Assembly: GCF_041320605.1 (NCBI RefSeq)
Contig: NZ_CP166679.1
Span: 4,016,001 to 4,080,000, forward strand
Direction of reading: 5' to 3'
Source of the DNA: Arenibacter antarcticus
Lineage (GTDB): Bacteria > Bacteroidota > Bacteroidia > Flavobacteriales > Flavobacteriaceae
Length of the DNA: 64,000 nt
A program made the position numbers and the translations under genes. A model generated the notes under the pieces. It worked only from the letters and a program-made list of their open reading frames with translations, was not told where the DNA came from and ran no database searches. This document shows, piece by piece, positions 46,687 through 56,080 of this stretch (position 1 is its first letter; every line of letters begins with the position of its first letter).

Positions 46687-46811
46687 GTATTTATTGTTTT
46701 TGTTATTGATTACTTATCAATTCATTACGTTGGATCGCTAGGTATAAACCTTTACGCTAGTGTGTCCAAATATCCTGATTAACTCTAATGAGTTGATTCT
46801 TCTTCAAAAAT

Positions 46812-46841
46812 AATGGGGGTGGGATTAACCCCACCCCCATT
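46812..46841 (-). terminator. Strong terminator after susD
   Basis: AATGGGGGTGGG (46812-46823) pairs with CCCACCCCCATT (46830-46841). On the minus strand TATTTTTG follows the stem. It stands between susD and EEP copy 1. Confidence 0.85.
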
Positions 46842-46856
46842 TATTTTGATAATAAA

Positions 46857-48458
46857 TTAATAACCTGGATTTTGTTTGATGCCAGGGTTCACCTTTAAGG
46901 TATTCTCATGAAATGGCCACACGTAATTGTTGGTTTTAAACGATCGATCCTCAATCTTTATAGATTGAAGTTCACCGTTTACTTCCCTGGTATAACCCAG
47001 AGCTGGTTTATTAAGTTCTTTATCCGCAATTTCCCAGCGAATAATGTCGTCATATCTTAAACCTTCTCCAGCTAGTTCCACTCTACGCTCATTTCTAATG
47101 AGGGCTATCCATTGGTCTTTAGTATATGAACCATAAGTTGGCAAGGTTACATCTGCGAAATTCATATCCAACCCAGCTCTTCTTCTCACATCATTGATAG
47201 CTGATTTGGCTGTAACATCAATCTCATTAAGCATAATTTTAGCTTCGGCATAGGTAAGGAGAACTTCTGCATAGCGTAATAATCCAAACTCCATATTGCC
47301 ACTAGATTTAAATGCATCTGCTTCATCTACGAATTTTTTAAACCAATAACCTGAAGCACTTGCTCTTTCCTTTTCATGATACATGGGATTATTTTCATTA
47401 AAAATATCGATTTGTTCATTGTAAAACCAATCACCATGACCCATAATACTTGCGCTATAGCGAGGATCTCTATTTAAGCTAGGATTTAGTTCGTATTCTT
47501 TCTTGGTATGTAGGTTACTATTATCAATAGTTTCTCCTTGCAAGGTCCAATACGAATCTACCAATGATTTCAAAGGAACCACATAAGATTGTCCGTTTCC
47601 AGTTCTAAAATGTGGGCCTAAATCCTTAAATGAATATGTACTACCTGAGTAACTTTCTCTATTAAAATGCATGATGAACTCCTTGTTGTTAGAGGATGCA
47701 TTATAGTTAAATAAATCACCGTATACTGGATGAAGTTCATAGTTTTGACTATCCATTACCTCCTTTGCCAATTTTGCTGCAAGAGCATACTTTTTGTTAT
47801 ACATCGCATAACGCATTACCAATGCTTTAAAAGAATATTGATTAAACATATACTTATCTGAAGAATATTCTTCTTTTGGCAATCTATTGGCTATTTCCTC
47901 ATAGTTTGAAAACAAATAATCCAAAATTTCTGCTTTCGGAGTAACTGGTTTTCTTGCGGAATCTAAATCTGCAGGTTCTAGTGTAAATGGCACATCTCCC
48001 CATCGGAAAGTCAGTTCAAAATAGTGCCAAAAACGTAGGGCTTCCAATATACTTTTATATCGTAACCTAACTGATTCATCCTCCACATAGGGCACATCAA
48101 TATTGGCGATAAACGTATTTAATCGGCCCAAATGCTTCATATGTAGTTCATAATAATACAAGAAACCACTAGTTGAACTGTTAAAATTGCCATTCGCGAC
48201 GTTTTGATGATGATCCCCTTGAATACGACTATAGGCATTATCCGATCTTCCATCCTTCATATAGAAGTTCATTCTGCGATTATTATTGTCGGTAAAGACA
48301 TCCCTATAGCTACTATACACTACTCGACTTAGATCGCCTTCATCGTTGAAAAACTCTACAAATGTAGTAGCATTGGGGTCCGTTTTATCTAGATAATCTT
48401 CACATGCGAACAATGTGAAGAGTACGATAACATATAATATATTTTTCATCTTATACAT
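46857..48458 (-). CDS. SusD/RagB-family outer-membrane lipoprotein (pair 1)
   Basis: Surface substrate-binding lid that works with the SusC channel. It is an SpII lipoprotein (LFTLFACEDYLDK) of about 533 residues with the SusD traits of TPR-like helices and C-terminal RYAEVLLTYAEAKI, NDVRRRAGLDM and RNERRVELAGEGLRYDDIIRW. I chose the ATG at 48458; an in-frame ATG at 48449 is as good and puts the signal peptide first. It starts 9 bases after the susC stop. The ligand is unknown; the neighbours suggest phosphate esters rather than glycans. Confidence 0.93.
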   Translation of the reverse strand: MYKMKNILYVIVLFTLFACEDYLDKTDPNATTFVEFFNDEGDLSRVVYSSYRDVFTDNNNRRMNFYMKDGRSDNAYSRIQGDHHQNVANGNFNSSTSGFLYYYELHMKHLGRLNTFIANIDVPYVEDESVRLRYKSILEALRFWHYFELTFRWGDVPFTLEPADLDSARKPVTPKAEILDYLFSNYEEIANRLPKEEYSSDKYMFNQYSFKALVMRYAMYNKKYALAAKLAKEVMDSQNYELHPVYGDLFNYNASSNNKEFIMHFNRESYSGSTYSFKDLGPHFRTGNGQSYVVPLKSLVDSYWTLQGETIDNSNLHTKKEYELNPSLNRDPRYSASIMGHGDWFYNEQIDIFNENNPMYHEKERASASGYWFKKFVDEADAFKSSGNMEFGLLRYAEVLLTYAEAKIMLNEIDVTAKSAINDVRRRAGLDMNFADVTLPTYGSYTKDQWIALIRNERRVELAGEGLRYDDIIRWEIADKELNKPALGYTREVNGELQSIKIEDRSFKTNNYVWPFHENTLKVNPGIKQNPGY

Positions 48459-48467
48459 ATTCAATAA

Positions 48468-51452
48468 TTAAAATATAGTTAATTTGGCGCCTAAGGTATA
48501 TGTCGCCATTCTTGGATAGTTTCCATTACCTCCATCTCTTTCCGGCTCAAGACCCTCCCACTTTGTGAAGGTGATAGCATCTTGGGCATTCATATATATT
48601 CGGATATTCTTAATACTATTGCCCAATTTTGGGATAGTATATCCTAATTGAAGAGATTTAAATCTAAAAAATGAAGCATTACTTAACCAAACATCGCTCA
48701 ATACTGCATTGGAGCTAGAGCCTGTCCATACTCGTGGAAACCTACTTCTAGGAGTCTCAGGTGTCCAACGGTTATCCATGTATTCTTGTCTTGGAACCCC
48801 TAAGCTATTACTTGATCCGTCCATCATTACAGGATATCCCTCCATTCCGTTAAGTCTACCCAAGCGTTTACCCACGCCTTGGCCAAGCATTGAAAAATCC
48901 CAGTTTTTATACCTCATATTTATATTGACAGAGAAATTTAAATGTGGAAAAGGATCACCAAGGTTAACTCTATCCTTATCGTTAATAATTCCATCCCCAT
49001 TCTGATCAACATACCTTATATCACCAGGCAGGGTATTAGGTAATTTGGCGTCTGTGGCATCTACTTCTTCTTGTGATTGGAAGTAGCCATCGCTTCTATA
49101 TCCGTAATAGTTATCTACGGCTATCCCGCGGAACCAAATTTTATCATTGTCCCCTTTAAAGATCAAGGTGTCATTTTGGGAATAACCCGCTTTTTGCACC
49201 TTGTTTTTATTATCAAAAACCATTCCTTCTACACTATAGGAAAAATCTCCAATTTTATCCGACCATTTCGCAGAGGCTTCCCATCCTTTATTTTGAACTT
49301 CACCAATATTTACTGAAGATTCTAAGGAGTGTGAACCAGTTAATGGAGGAACCGGGAAATTAGAATATATTAAATCGTAAGAGTCTTTCTTATAGGTGTC
49401 AAAAGTTATATCCAGCCTATTGTTCAAAAGCGTTAGGTCCAATCCAACATTGGTCTGCTTTTGTTTTTCCCAAGTAAACGAAAGGTTAGGAACCCTCATT
49501 GTCCAACCCCAAGTATTCACTATTTCCTCCCAAAGGTAGGGGTCAACATTTTCATTTCCAATTTTACCGTAAGAAGCTCGTAACTTTAAATTATTTACAA
49601 TCCCCTGTTCTTTTAATCCGGACATAAATTGTTCATTATGCATATTCCATCCCACTGAACCAGAAGGAAATATTCCCCATCTATTACCTGGTGCAAATTT
49701 ACTACTACCATCTGCCCTAATTGTGCCTTCTAAAAGATATCGATTATCGAAGGAGTAATTCAATTTTGTGAAGAACGAAGATTTAGCTATTTCCCTATAA
49801 TCAGAATAGGTATAATTCATTGCCTCGGTACCAAGTACTAAATAAATCTGATCCTTATTGCCTCTTAGTTTTGTCTCATAGTTTAAAAGTGCACGAGCAG
49901 TAATCTGACTCTGACTAACTCCCTGTGAAGATCCTACAGTATGTCCCCATGTTTCTACAGGTACACCATCGCCATCATAGAATTTAAAGGTCTCCCGCTT
50001 ATGTTTTGAGGCAGATTTATTCATCATGTAAGACACATTACCTGCAATGTGCAGTTTATCATTAATGTAATAACGAGGTCTAAGGTTAATGGTGCTACGA
50101 TCGTGAAGATTGTTCGATAGCCCCCCCTCAAAAATACGAGCTACAGGGTTCATGTTATTATTATGCAACATATAATGATCCTTTAATTCTGAATCATAAT
50201 ATACATCCTGTGTAGGATTCATCCACCAGGCTCTTTGGTATAATCCATGACCATCACTGTTCATATATAGTCTATCAACTTGTAACCTATGGGCATAAAA
50301 ATCAGCCAATAGAACAAATTTATCCCCCATATTGATATTGGTATTAAATCGGGCACTAAACTTTTCAGTTCCTTCATTTACATTTAACCCATTTTCCTTA
50401 ACATGTCCAAGCATAAGGTTAAAGGTACCTACTCCACCACCTCCGGAAATATTTGCAGATGTATTATACGAGTGAGCTTGTTGTCTCATTACTTCATTAA
50501 ACCAATTAACATTTGGCAGTTCCCCATTCTCAGATTGTATGATATCAGCCTCCGAAAACAATAAACTTTGGCCTTGCATCATTCTAGCTTCATTATTGAG
50601 CCTCATGTAGTCTGCAGAATTAACCAAATTAGGATTGTCAATAGGATCTTGAGTAGAAAGCCAGGTATGAACCTCTGCTTTAAATTCGCCAGTGGCACCA
50701 CGATTGGTTTCTATTATAATTACGCCATTGGCTCCTCTAGAACCGTACATTGAAGCAGCGGCTGCATCTTTTAAAACGCTAATGCTTTTTACTTGATTAG
50801 GGTCTATGTCGGTCAAAGATTGCTCCATACCATCAACTATTACCAAGGGTGATGCATTTTGTAAGGTACTTAAACCTCTAATGGAAATCTGGCTTCCAGA
50901 ACTCCCTGGTAAATTATTTCCTTGCATACGAGTTACTCCTGGTATCGTTCCACTAAAAGCTTCATTTAGCTTTACTATTGGACGAGAGCTAATCTTATCC
51001 ATGTCCATAACCGAAATGGAAGAGGCAATATGTTTTCTTTCTATGGCGTTGTATCCAACGGAAACAACAACTTCATCCAAGGCCTCTACATCGTCTTCCA
51101 AAACTACATCTAAGATGTCCTTTCCGTTGATGTGTACTTCCTTTTCCCTGTACCCCATGCTACTAAACATAAGGATAGCATCATTTTTGGCCATTATTTC
51201 ATAATACCCAAACTCATTGGTAATTGTTCCTATGGTAGAACTCTTAACCAGTACGTTGGCAAAAGCAATGGGTTCTCCTTTAGTATCGGTTACTGTTCCC
51301 GTTACTTTGGATTGTAATGGCAGATCTTTTGAATATGAATTTGCCTGAATTTGAAAAAGGGTAAAAAACAGGACTAAAAGTGAGAGTTTCAATTTAAAAT
51401 TAAATCGCAAAGGAATACCAATACGATTCAGATAATCGTTGTAATTTTTCAT
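48468..51452 (-). CDS. SusC/RagA-family TonB-dependent receptor (pair 1)
   Basis: A 994-residue outer-membrane transporter. After a signal peptide come a carboxypeptidase-D-like domain (GTVTDTKGEPIAFANVLVKSS, about 52-125), a plug with SISVLKDAAAASMYGSRGANGVI (about 225-248) and a beta-barrel ending in LGAKLTIF. It pairs with the SusD that begins 9 bases after its stop. No HTCS, AraC or FecI/FecR regulator gene lies beside it, which is unusual for a glycan locus. A candidate promoter lies 226 bases upstream. Confidence 0.94.
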   Translation of the reverse strand: MKNYNDYLNRIGIPLRFNFKLKLSLLVLFFTLFQIQANSYSKDLPLQSKVTGTVTDTKGEPIAFANVLVKSSTIGTITNEFGYYEIMAKNDAILMFSSMGYREKEVHINGKDILDVVLEDDVEALDEVVVSVGYNAIERKHIASSISVMDMDKISSRPIVKLNEAFSGTIPGVTRMQGNNLPGSSGSQISIRGLSTLQNASPLVIVDGMEQSLTDIDPNQVKSISVLKDAAAASMYGSRGANGVIIIETNRGATGEFKAEVHTWLSTQDPIDNPNLVNSADYMRLNNEARMMQGQSLLFSEADIIQSENGELPNVNWFNEVMRQQAHSYNTSANISGGGGVGTFNLMLGHVKENGLNVNEGTEKFSARFNTNINMGDKFVLLADFYAHRLQVDRLYMNSDGHGLYQRAWWMNPTQDVYYDSELKDHYMLHNNNMNPVARIFEGGLSNNLHDRSTINLRPRYYINDKLHIAGNVSYMMNKSASKHKRETFKFYDGDGVPVETWGHTVGSSQGVSQSQITARALLNYETKLRGNKDQIYLVLGTEAMNYTYSDYREIAKSSFFTKLNYSFDNRYLLEGTIRADGSSKFAPGNRWGIFPSGSVGWNMHNEQFMSGLKEQGIVNNLKLRASYGKIGNENVDPYLWEEIVNTWGWTMRVPNLSFTWEKQKQTNVGLDLTLLNNRLDITFDTYKKDSYDLIYSNFPVPPLTGSHSLESSVNIGEVQNKGWEASAKWSDKIGDFSYSVEGMVFDNKNKVQKAGYSQNDTLIFKGDNDKIWFRGIAVDNYYGYRSDGYFQSQEEVDATDAKLPNTLPGDIRYVDQNGDGIINDKDRVNLGDPFPHLNFSVNINMRYKNWDFSMLGQGVGKRLGRLNGMEGYPVMMDGSSNSLGVPRQEYMDNRWTPETPRSRFPRVWTGSSSNAVLSDVWLSNASFFRFKSLQLGYTIPKLGNSIKNIRIYMNAQDAITFTKWEGLEPERDGGNGNYPRMATYTLGAKLTIF

Positions 51453-51800
51453 ATATTTAAAATAGTTCTGGTGGATTAACTTATTTTTAAGTACTTACTA
51501 ATACCAGAAAGTGTTTCGATCATTTTCTAGTTTTTTTAGATGAGATAAATTCAATTTTTCATTAGTTCATGGGCTTTATAATTTTAGGTTAGTAAATAAT
51601 CATTGTAGTGTTCTTCTCGATATACCTTATAGGGTTACTTCCGTTTAAGATGGTGACTAATTGCAGCTAAAGCCTCACAAATTTAATCGGTCAATTAATG
51701 TACACTACTTTTAATAAGACCAAAAGAGGCTTTATATTACCTTATTATGACCGCATATTTTTGACCATTACGCTAGTATAATAGTTGTGGTTAGCAGGTA
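51453..51800. other. 348-base leader region of susC (pair 1)
   Basis: No gene is seen. The only promoter-like word is TAAATTTG on the minus strand at 51678-51685; it would give a leader of about 220 bases. No riboswitch core was recognised. Confidence 0.45.
51678..51685 (-). promoter_or_regulatory. Possible -7 box for susC (pair 1)
   Basis: TAAATTTG on the minus strand matches TAnnTTTG. No TTTG is seen at the usual upstream distance, so support is limited. Confidence 0.35.
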
Positions 51801-52595
51801 TTACCTATTCAATATTTCAAAAACAAGCTCAGGTTCATTGGTGGTGATATAATCTACTTTTTGCTCTAAAAGTTCTTTCACATCTTCTTCTTTATTCACC
51901 GTCCATGCATTAACCGTTAAACCTAGTTCCTGGGCTTCCTTAATCCATGTTGGATTTTTTTTGTAAACCATATAATTGTAATCTAGGCCTGTATAACCAA
52001 CCTTCTTTACCTCGGCTGGTGTTTTGTCTCCATTGAGGTAGGCTACTTCTGCATTGGGGTCTAACTGGCTTACCAATATACCGGCATCATAATCAAAACA
52101 GATGTATTCTACCATGGACCGTCCATTTAAATCATGTACCATTTCTACAGCAAGTTTGGTTAATAACAAGGTTCTTTCCTTTCCTGATGGAGCCGATTTG
52201 ATCTCTAGGATCAATTTGGTGTTTTTTTGTTTTAAACCTTCTTCCAAGTACGCTTTCAAAGTTGGTATATTCTCACCATTCGGAAGTTGTTTAGCTAATA
52301 ACTCTTCATACGTGGAGGTTTCAATATCTATTCCTAAAAAGTCTTTATCGTGATTCACTACAGGGATGTCGTCCTTAGTAAGATGGACATCAAACTCCGA
52401 ACCATAACAGTCCAATGAAATAGCCTCTTTAAGGGCTGCAATGGAGTTTTCTGGTATTTCTTGCATTTTCCATGCGCCTCTATGGGCTATGACAGGATTG
52501 TAATTCTTCTCAGCACAACTGCCAAATAGAATTACAAAAACTAAAAATAAACCATAAATCTTAATCGTTTTACTGGTAAAAAATCTTGATATCAT
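51801..52595 (-). CDS. Glycerophosphodiester phosphodiesterase lipoprotein
   Basis: A 264-residue lipoprotein (LFGSCAEKN, lipid Cys 27) of the GDPD family, which cuts glycerophosphodiesters to glycerol-3-phosphate and an alcohol. Catalytic residues are visible: H38-R39 (AHRG), E49 and N50 (PENS), E67 and D69 (SEFDVH), H71 and H82-D83 (VNHD). The lipid anchor places it in the periplasm or on the surface, beside two SusCD pairs. The glpFKD genes nearby can use its glycerol product once dephosphorylated. It follows the metallophosphoesterase gene after 166 bases on the same strand. Confidence 0.93.
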   Translation of the reverse strand: MISRFFTSKTIKIYGLFLVFVILFGSCAEKNYNPVIAHRGAWKMQEIPENSIAALKEAISLDCYGSEFDVHLTKDDIPVVNHDKDFLGIDIETSTYEELLAKQLPNGENIPTLKAYLEEGLKQKNTKLILEIKSAPSGKERTLLLTKLAVEMVHDLNGRSMVEYICFDYDAGILVSQLDPNAEVAYLNGDKTPAEVKKVGYTGLDYNYMVYKKNPTWIKEAQELGLTVNAWTVNKEEDVKELLEQKVDYITTNEPELVFEILNR

Positions 52596-52761
52596 TGCGT
52601 GCTATATTTGATATTTAGTAAACTAAGGATTCGCTCCCGAATTTATCTTCAGAAGCGAACCTTGTAATGGTATTTAATATTTAATTATTCATTTCTGAGT
52701 AAAAACTTATCGTCCAACGTATAGGTGCGTTATAAGAATAGCTTTTATTTAAAATTTAACA

Positions 52762-54747
52762 TTAGCTCATATGTAACGAAAACGATTTTGGACGTTCCAT
52801 ATTTTCCGTATAGACCTTCCCAAAACGGTCCGTAACCTTAATTTCTATCGTAGTGTCTGGTGCAGAAGCCGTAACCTTAAATAAGTGCGCCGTATCATTG
52901 GTTGCAAATGCTCCTGTTGGTGTAGCCCCTGCATTAAGTCGTAAGGCATCATAGGATACAATATGCAATGGATCCTTGGTATTTACCCGTGTGACATTTA
53001 ATTTGTTGCTATTTTCTGTCACCTCAATTTGCCACTGGCTATCATAGCCCCATACGTTGATCAATACTTCATTGTTGACATTTTTTTGGCTATATGGCCC
53101 GGCATAAGGAGCAAGCTTCTCCTCCGTAGTTCCAGGGGCAAACGCTGCAGCGGTGATATGCACCCTGTTTAGATCATAGGAGCGGAATTGGTAATCTTCC
53201 TCATACCCTATCCCCTTATAACGCCATTGAATATCTTTTCCGTTCATTTTCCAGATACTATAGCCCCCAGGGCTACCATCTTTACAAATGTGGTTATTTG
53301 CATAACCACTTCTACCGGTCCACCACCAAGTAGCACATATAGCAGCTGTGTTATGTTCCATGAGGTTCTCCTCTTCTTCTACCCTATAGTTCACATGGGT
53401 ATGTCCAGATAGTACATTGACCGAGGAAAAATCTTTTAAGCAATTGATCAGGGTACTCCCATTGTCCAAGGCATGACTGTTTTCTTGGTTTCCATTGGAG
53501 TCCAAGGTGGGTTTTCTATACAAAGGCGTATGCATAGCTACTACAATAGGTGTGCTTTTATCCGTAATGGCGGCCAAATCCTTTTTTAACCATTCTATCT
53601 GATCTGGAGTGATAATAGTATTGTAATTTCGATCACCTACGTTTCCAACCGATCCACCGGTATTAATATATTCCACGTCATCCAGCACCACATAATGCAC
53701 CTTCCCTAAATTGAAGGAGTAATAAGTGGGGCCTATAACTTCCCTATATTTATTTTCTGCGTCCCAGTTATTAGAATAATAGGGATCATTATCATGATTC
53801 CCCATGACATTAAAAACAGGACTATTTAACATATTCATGTAGGGAAGGTATTCATTCAGCCCAAAACCATTTCCATACCAATATGTTTCCCAAGTCATAT
53901 CGCCAAGGGTCAGGAGATATACCTTGGTACCGTCTGCCGCATACTGATCTATAGTGGTATTCACATCTGGCAATACCGTACCAGTAAATTGTTGTAAATC
54001 ATTGTTTCTATTGGCCAAATGCCAATCTGCCAAAGGAATAACCACATGATTCTCATTGTCAACCTTGATTAGGGAAAAGTCCTTTTGTTCAACGGTGGTG
54101 GTGTTATTACTTAATCGTTTAAAGAATTGTGGTGCTTTCCCCGAATTGGTTACTTCGTAATTAGCCGGTATGGAAATAAAAACAAATCCAATTCTCTTTT
54201 GAGATGGAAGGTAATATACCCCCTGCTCATCCGTAACCGTCACCTCATAACCATCAGAAACAACCACCCCGGGAATCCCTTCTCCATCAGAATACACTTG
54301 CCCTTTTACGGTCATCCCAGCAATATCTGGGATATTGATATCTGCCGTCAAATTAAGGAGCATTGCGCCCAAAAGAAGGTCTTTTGTCCCACGGATCACA
54401 TTAAGCTGGTAGTTTCCAGTAGTTAATCCGTCGGGTACGGTAAAGGTGACCGTTCCATTATTAATGGCGGTCACCTCACTGCTATAGGTTATACTGCTAT
54501 CCAGCGTAGAGGTTAACTTTATCCTATCCCCCATTTTAAACCCTTTTCCTGTTAGGGTAATGGTTTCCCCTTGCTTTACATCTAGACTGGAAGGGATGGA
54601 AACCCCTGTGATATTTAAATTGTTATTTTCATCAATAACAATAGGGTCATTATCTTGACAACTAGTAAACGCCAACCCTATTCCACTTAAACCCGCGATG
54701 GTTGACAGGCCCCCTATTCTTATAAATTTTCTTCTTGTATGGTCCAT
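52762..54747 (-). CDS. Calcineurin-like metallophosphoesterase with N-terminal IPT/TIG domain
   Basis: A 661-residue exported protein with a twin-arginine signal (RRKFIRIGG) and lipobox (FTSCQDND). An IPT/TIG-like domain (about 43-130) and a calcineurin N-terminal domain (about 143-225) precede the catalytic domain: DWHLANR (Asp/His), LGDMTW, MGNHDND, AMHTPLY and SGHTHVNY, all metal ligands present. A C-terminal calcineurin-type domain closes it. Members hydrolyse phosphomonoesters or diesters in the periplasm. It lies 16 bases downstream of the BACON lipoprotein, within the susCD operon. Confidence 0.9.
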   Translation of the reverse strand: MDHTRRKFIRIGGLSTIAGLSGIGLAFTSCQDNDPIVIDENNNLNITGVSIPSSLDVKQGETITLTGKGFKMGDRIKLTSTLDSSITYSSEVTAINNGTVTFTVPDGLTTGNYQLNVIRGTKDLLLGAMLLNLTADINIPDIAGMTVKGQVYSDGEGIPGVVVSDGYEVTVTDEQGVYYLPSQKRIGFVFISIPANYEVTNSGKAPQFFKRLSNNTTTVEQKDFSLIKVDNENHVVIPLADWHLANRNNDLQQFTGTVLPDVNTTIDQYAADGTKVYLLTLGDMTWETYWYGNGFGLNEYLPYMNMLNSPVFNVMGNHDNDPYYSNNWDAENKYREVIGPTYYSFNLGKVHYVVLDDVEYINTGGSVGNVGDRNYNTIITPDQIEWLKKDLAAITDKSTPIVVAMHTPLYRKPTLDSNGNQENSHALDNGSTLINCLKDFSSVNVLSGHTHVNYRVEEEENLMEHNTAAICATWWWTGRSGYANNHICKDGSPGGYSIWKMNGKDIQWRYKGIGYEEDYQFRSYDLNRVHITAAAFAPGTTEEKLAPYAGPYSQKNVNNEVLINVWGYDSQWQIEVTENSNKLNVTRVNTKDPLHIVSYDALRLNAGATPTGAFATNDTAHLFKVTASAPDTTIEIKVTDRFGKVYTENMERPKSFSLHMS

Positions 54748-54763
54748 TTAAAATCTAGTTTTA

Positions 54764-56041
54764 TCAATCGATTATTTCTACTTTGATATCGTCAATGAAA
54801 ATACGGTTCTTACCAGCTCCAATACCTACGAGGTTATAATCTCCCCCTAAAAACTTAAGTTTTGTCGCAGCAGTGGCGCCTGTAATGATAAATTCATAAT
54901 GTGCCGATTCTTCTTGCCATGTTTTAGCTGCATCAAAATTCTCATCGTACTCTGGCCAGTTGTCTATGGTAAACGTGCTCACGTTGGTGGCTCCATCGCC
55001 AATAACACTAACGTGAAGGATATTATCATCTTGTGAACCTCCTTTAGTTTTATAAGGAACAGCCTTAAAAGTAACAAGGACTTTGGTTGGCCCCTCTAAA
55101 GCAGCCAAGGCTGGAGATATTAGATCTCCTCCAACTCCGGTTTTTCCTAACTTTACAAATCCAGGACGGGCATATACTATTTGCTGACCGCTTGAAAGTT
55201 CGCTTTCGGTACTGGTCCATCCTTTGGCCTTTTCTTCATCGGTCCACTGATCCATTCTTATCTCGTTGGGATCGTTCCAAGCATAAAATATAGGGCTTCC
55301 ATAGGTTAACCAATTAAAGTCTTCCTCTAGAATTATATTTCCGGCAGATTGAGTAATAACAGTTTCCTTTGCCAAAGTAGGGTGTAGTGCTGAGCTGATA
55401 GTTACCGTGGTGGAGCGTTCTTCACCATAATTCCTATCTGCAAGTAATTTAATTCCTTGTTCCGTCATCTCTATTTCGGAAAGCCAACTAGCGTCCTCTA
55501 AGGCATAAGTCCATATCACATTTGCTTTCACTGCTATGTTTACTTCGCCTTGGGCAGAGGGAGTAGCTACCCCATTATCCGAAACTTCCAGTGTAATATA
55601 AGGTACATTGGCCTCTTGGTCTACACGAAAAAGAAGCGGTTGCTCATTCCCATCAACCACAAAAGCAAAATTTATTGTACGGGGATCAAAACCGTCATTT
55701 TCAGACACAACAATTTTAAAAACTCCATCATCTTTCCCTTCAGCTGGAAAGGCCTTTACCCATTCTACTTCTCCCTGAGAAACAATTTTCCAAGGGCGAT
55801 TGGAGCGTACTATATAGGTTTTTGTTTCCCCAGCAACCCCAACGGAAAGTCCGGTCGGATTTTCTTCGATCATGAAAAAAGGCTCTCCCGAAAACTCGGC
55901 CTCATCTTCATTACACGAGGTAAAAATTAGAGGTAAAGCGAACAAGGTTAGCACAAACAGTAACCGGATTCCTTTTTTTCTTACTTTATTCTTAGTGAAC
56001 ATGCTTCCTTGGTTTTTAAGGTTAATAGTTTCTTTCATCAT
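54764..56041 (-). CDS. BACON-domain lipoprotein with C-terminal jelly-roll-like domain
   Basis: A 425-residue SpII lipoprotein (IFTSCNEDE). Two tandem BACON-like domains (about 55-135 with SNRPWKIVSQGEVEWVKAF, and about 140-230 with VIWTYALEDASWLSEI) lead to a C-terminal beta-rich domain (ILEEDFNW at about 237, ending IFIDDIKVEI) of the choice-of-anchor/DUF type. BACON domains often bind mucin or carbohydrate; here it is a probable surface binding protein. It sits between susD and the phosphoesterase in one operon. Confidence 0.78.
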   Translation of the reverse strand: MMKETINLKNQGSMFTKNKVRKKGIRLLFVLTLFALPLIFTSCNEDEAEFSGEPFFMIEENPTGLSVGVAGETKTYIVRSNRPWKIVSQGEVEWVKAFPAEGKDDGVFKIVVSENDGFDPRTINFAFVVDGNEQPLLFRVDQEANVPYITLEVSDNGVATPSAQGEVNIAVKANVIWTYALEDASWLSEIEMTEQGIKLLADRNYGEERSTTVTISSALHPTLAKETVITQSAGNIILEEDFNWLTYGSPIFYAWNDPNEIRMDQWTDEEKAKGWTSTESELSSGQQIVYARPGFVKLGKTGVGGDLISPALAALEGPTKVLVTFKAVPYKTKGGSQDDNILHVSVIGDGATNVSTFTIDNWPEYDENFDAAKTWQEESAHYEFIITGATAATKLKFLGGDYNLVGIGAGKNRIFIDDIKVEIID

Positions 56042-56080
56042 TTTTAGTTGGTTATTTTTTATTCTAAATTTAAACGGTTA

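Noticed and set aside
51453..51800. A long susC leader that might hold a riboswitch.
   Set aside because: No cobalamin, TPP or other known core sequence could be found.
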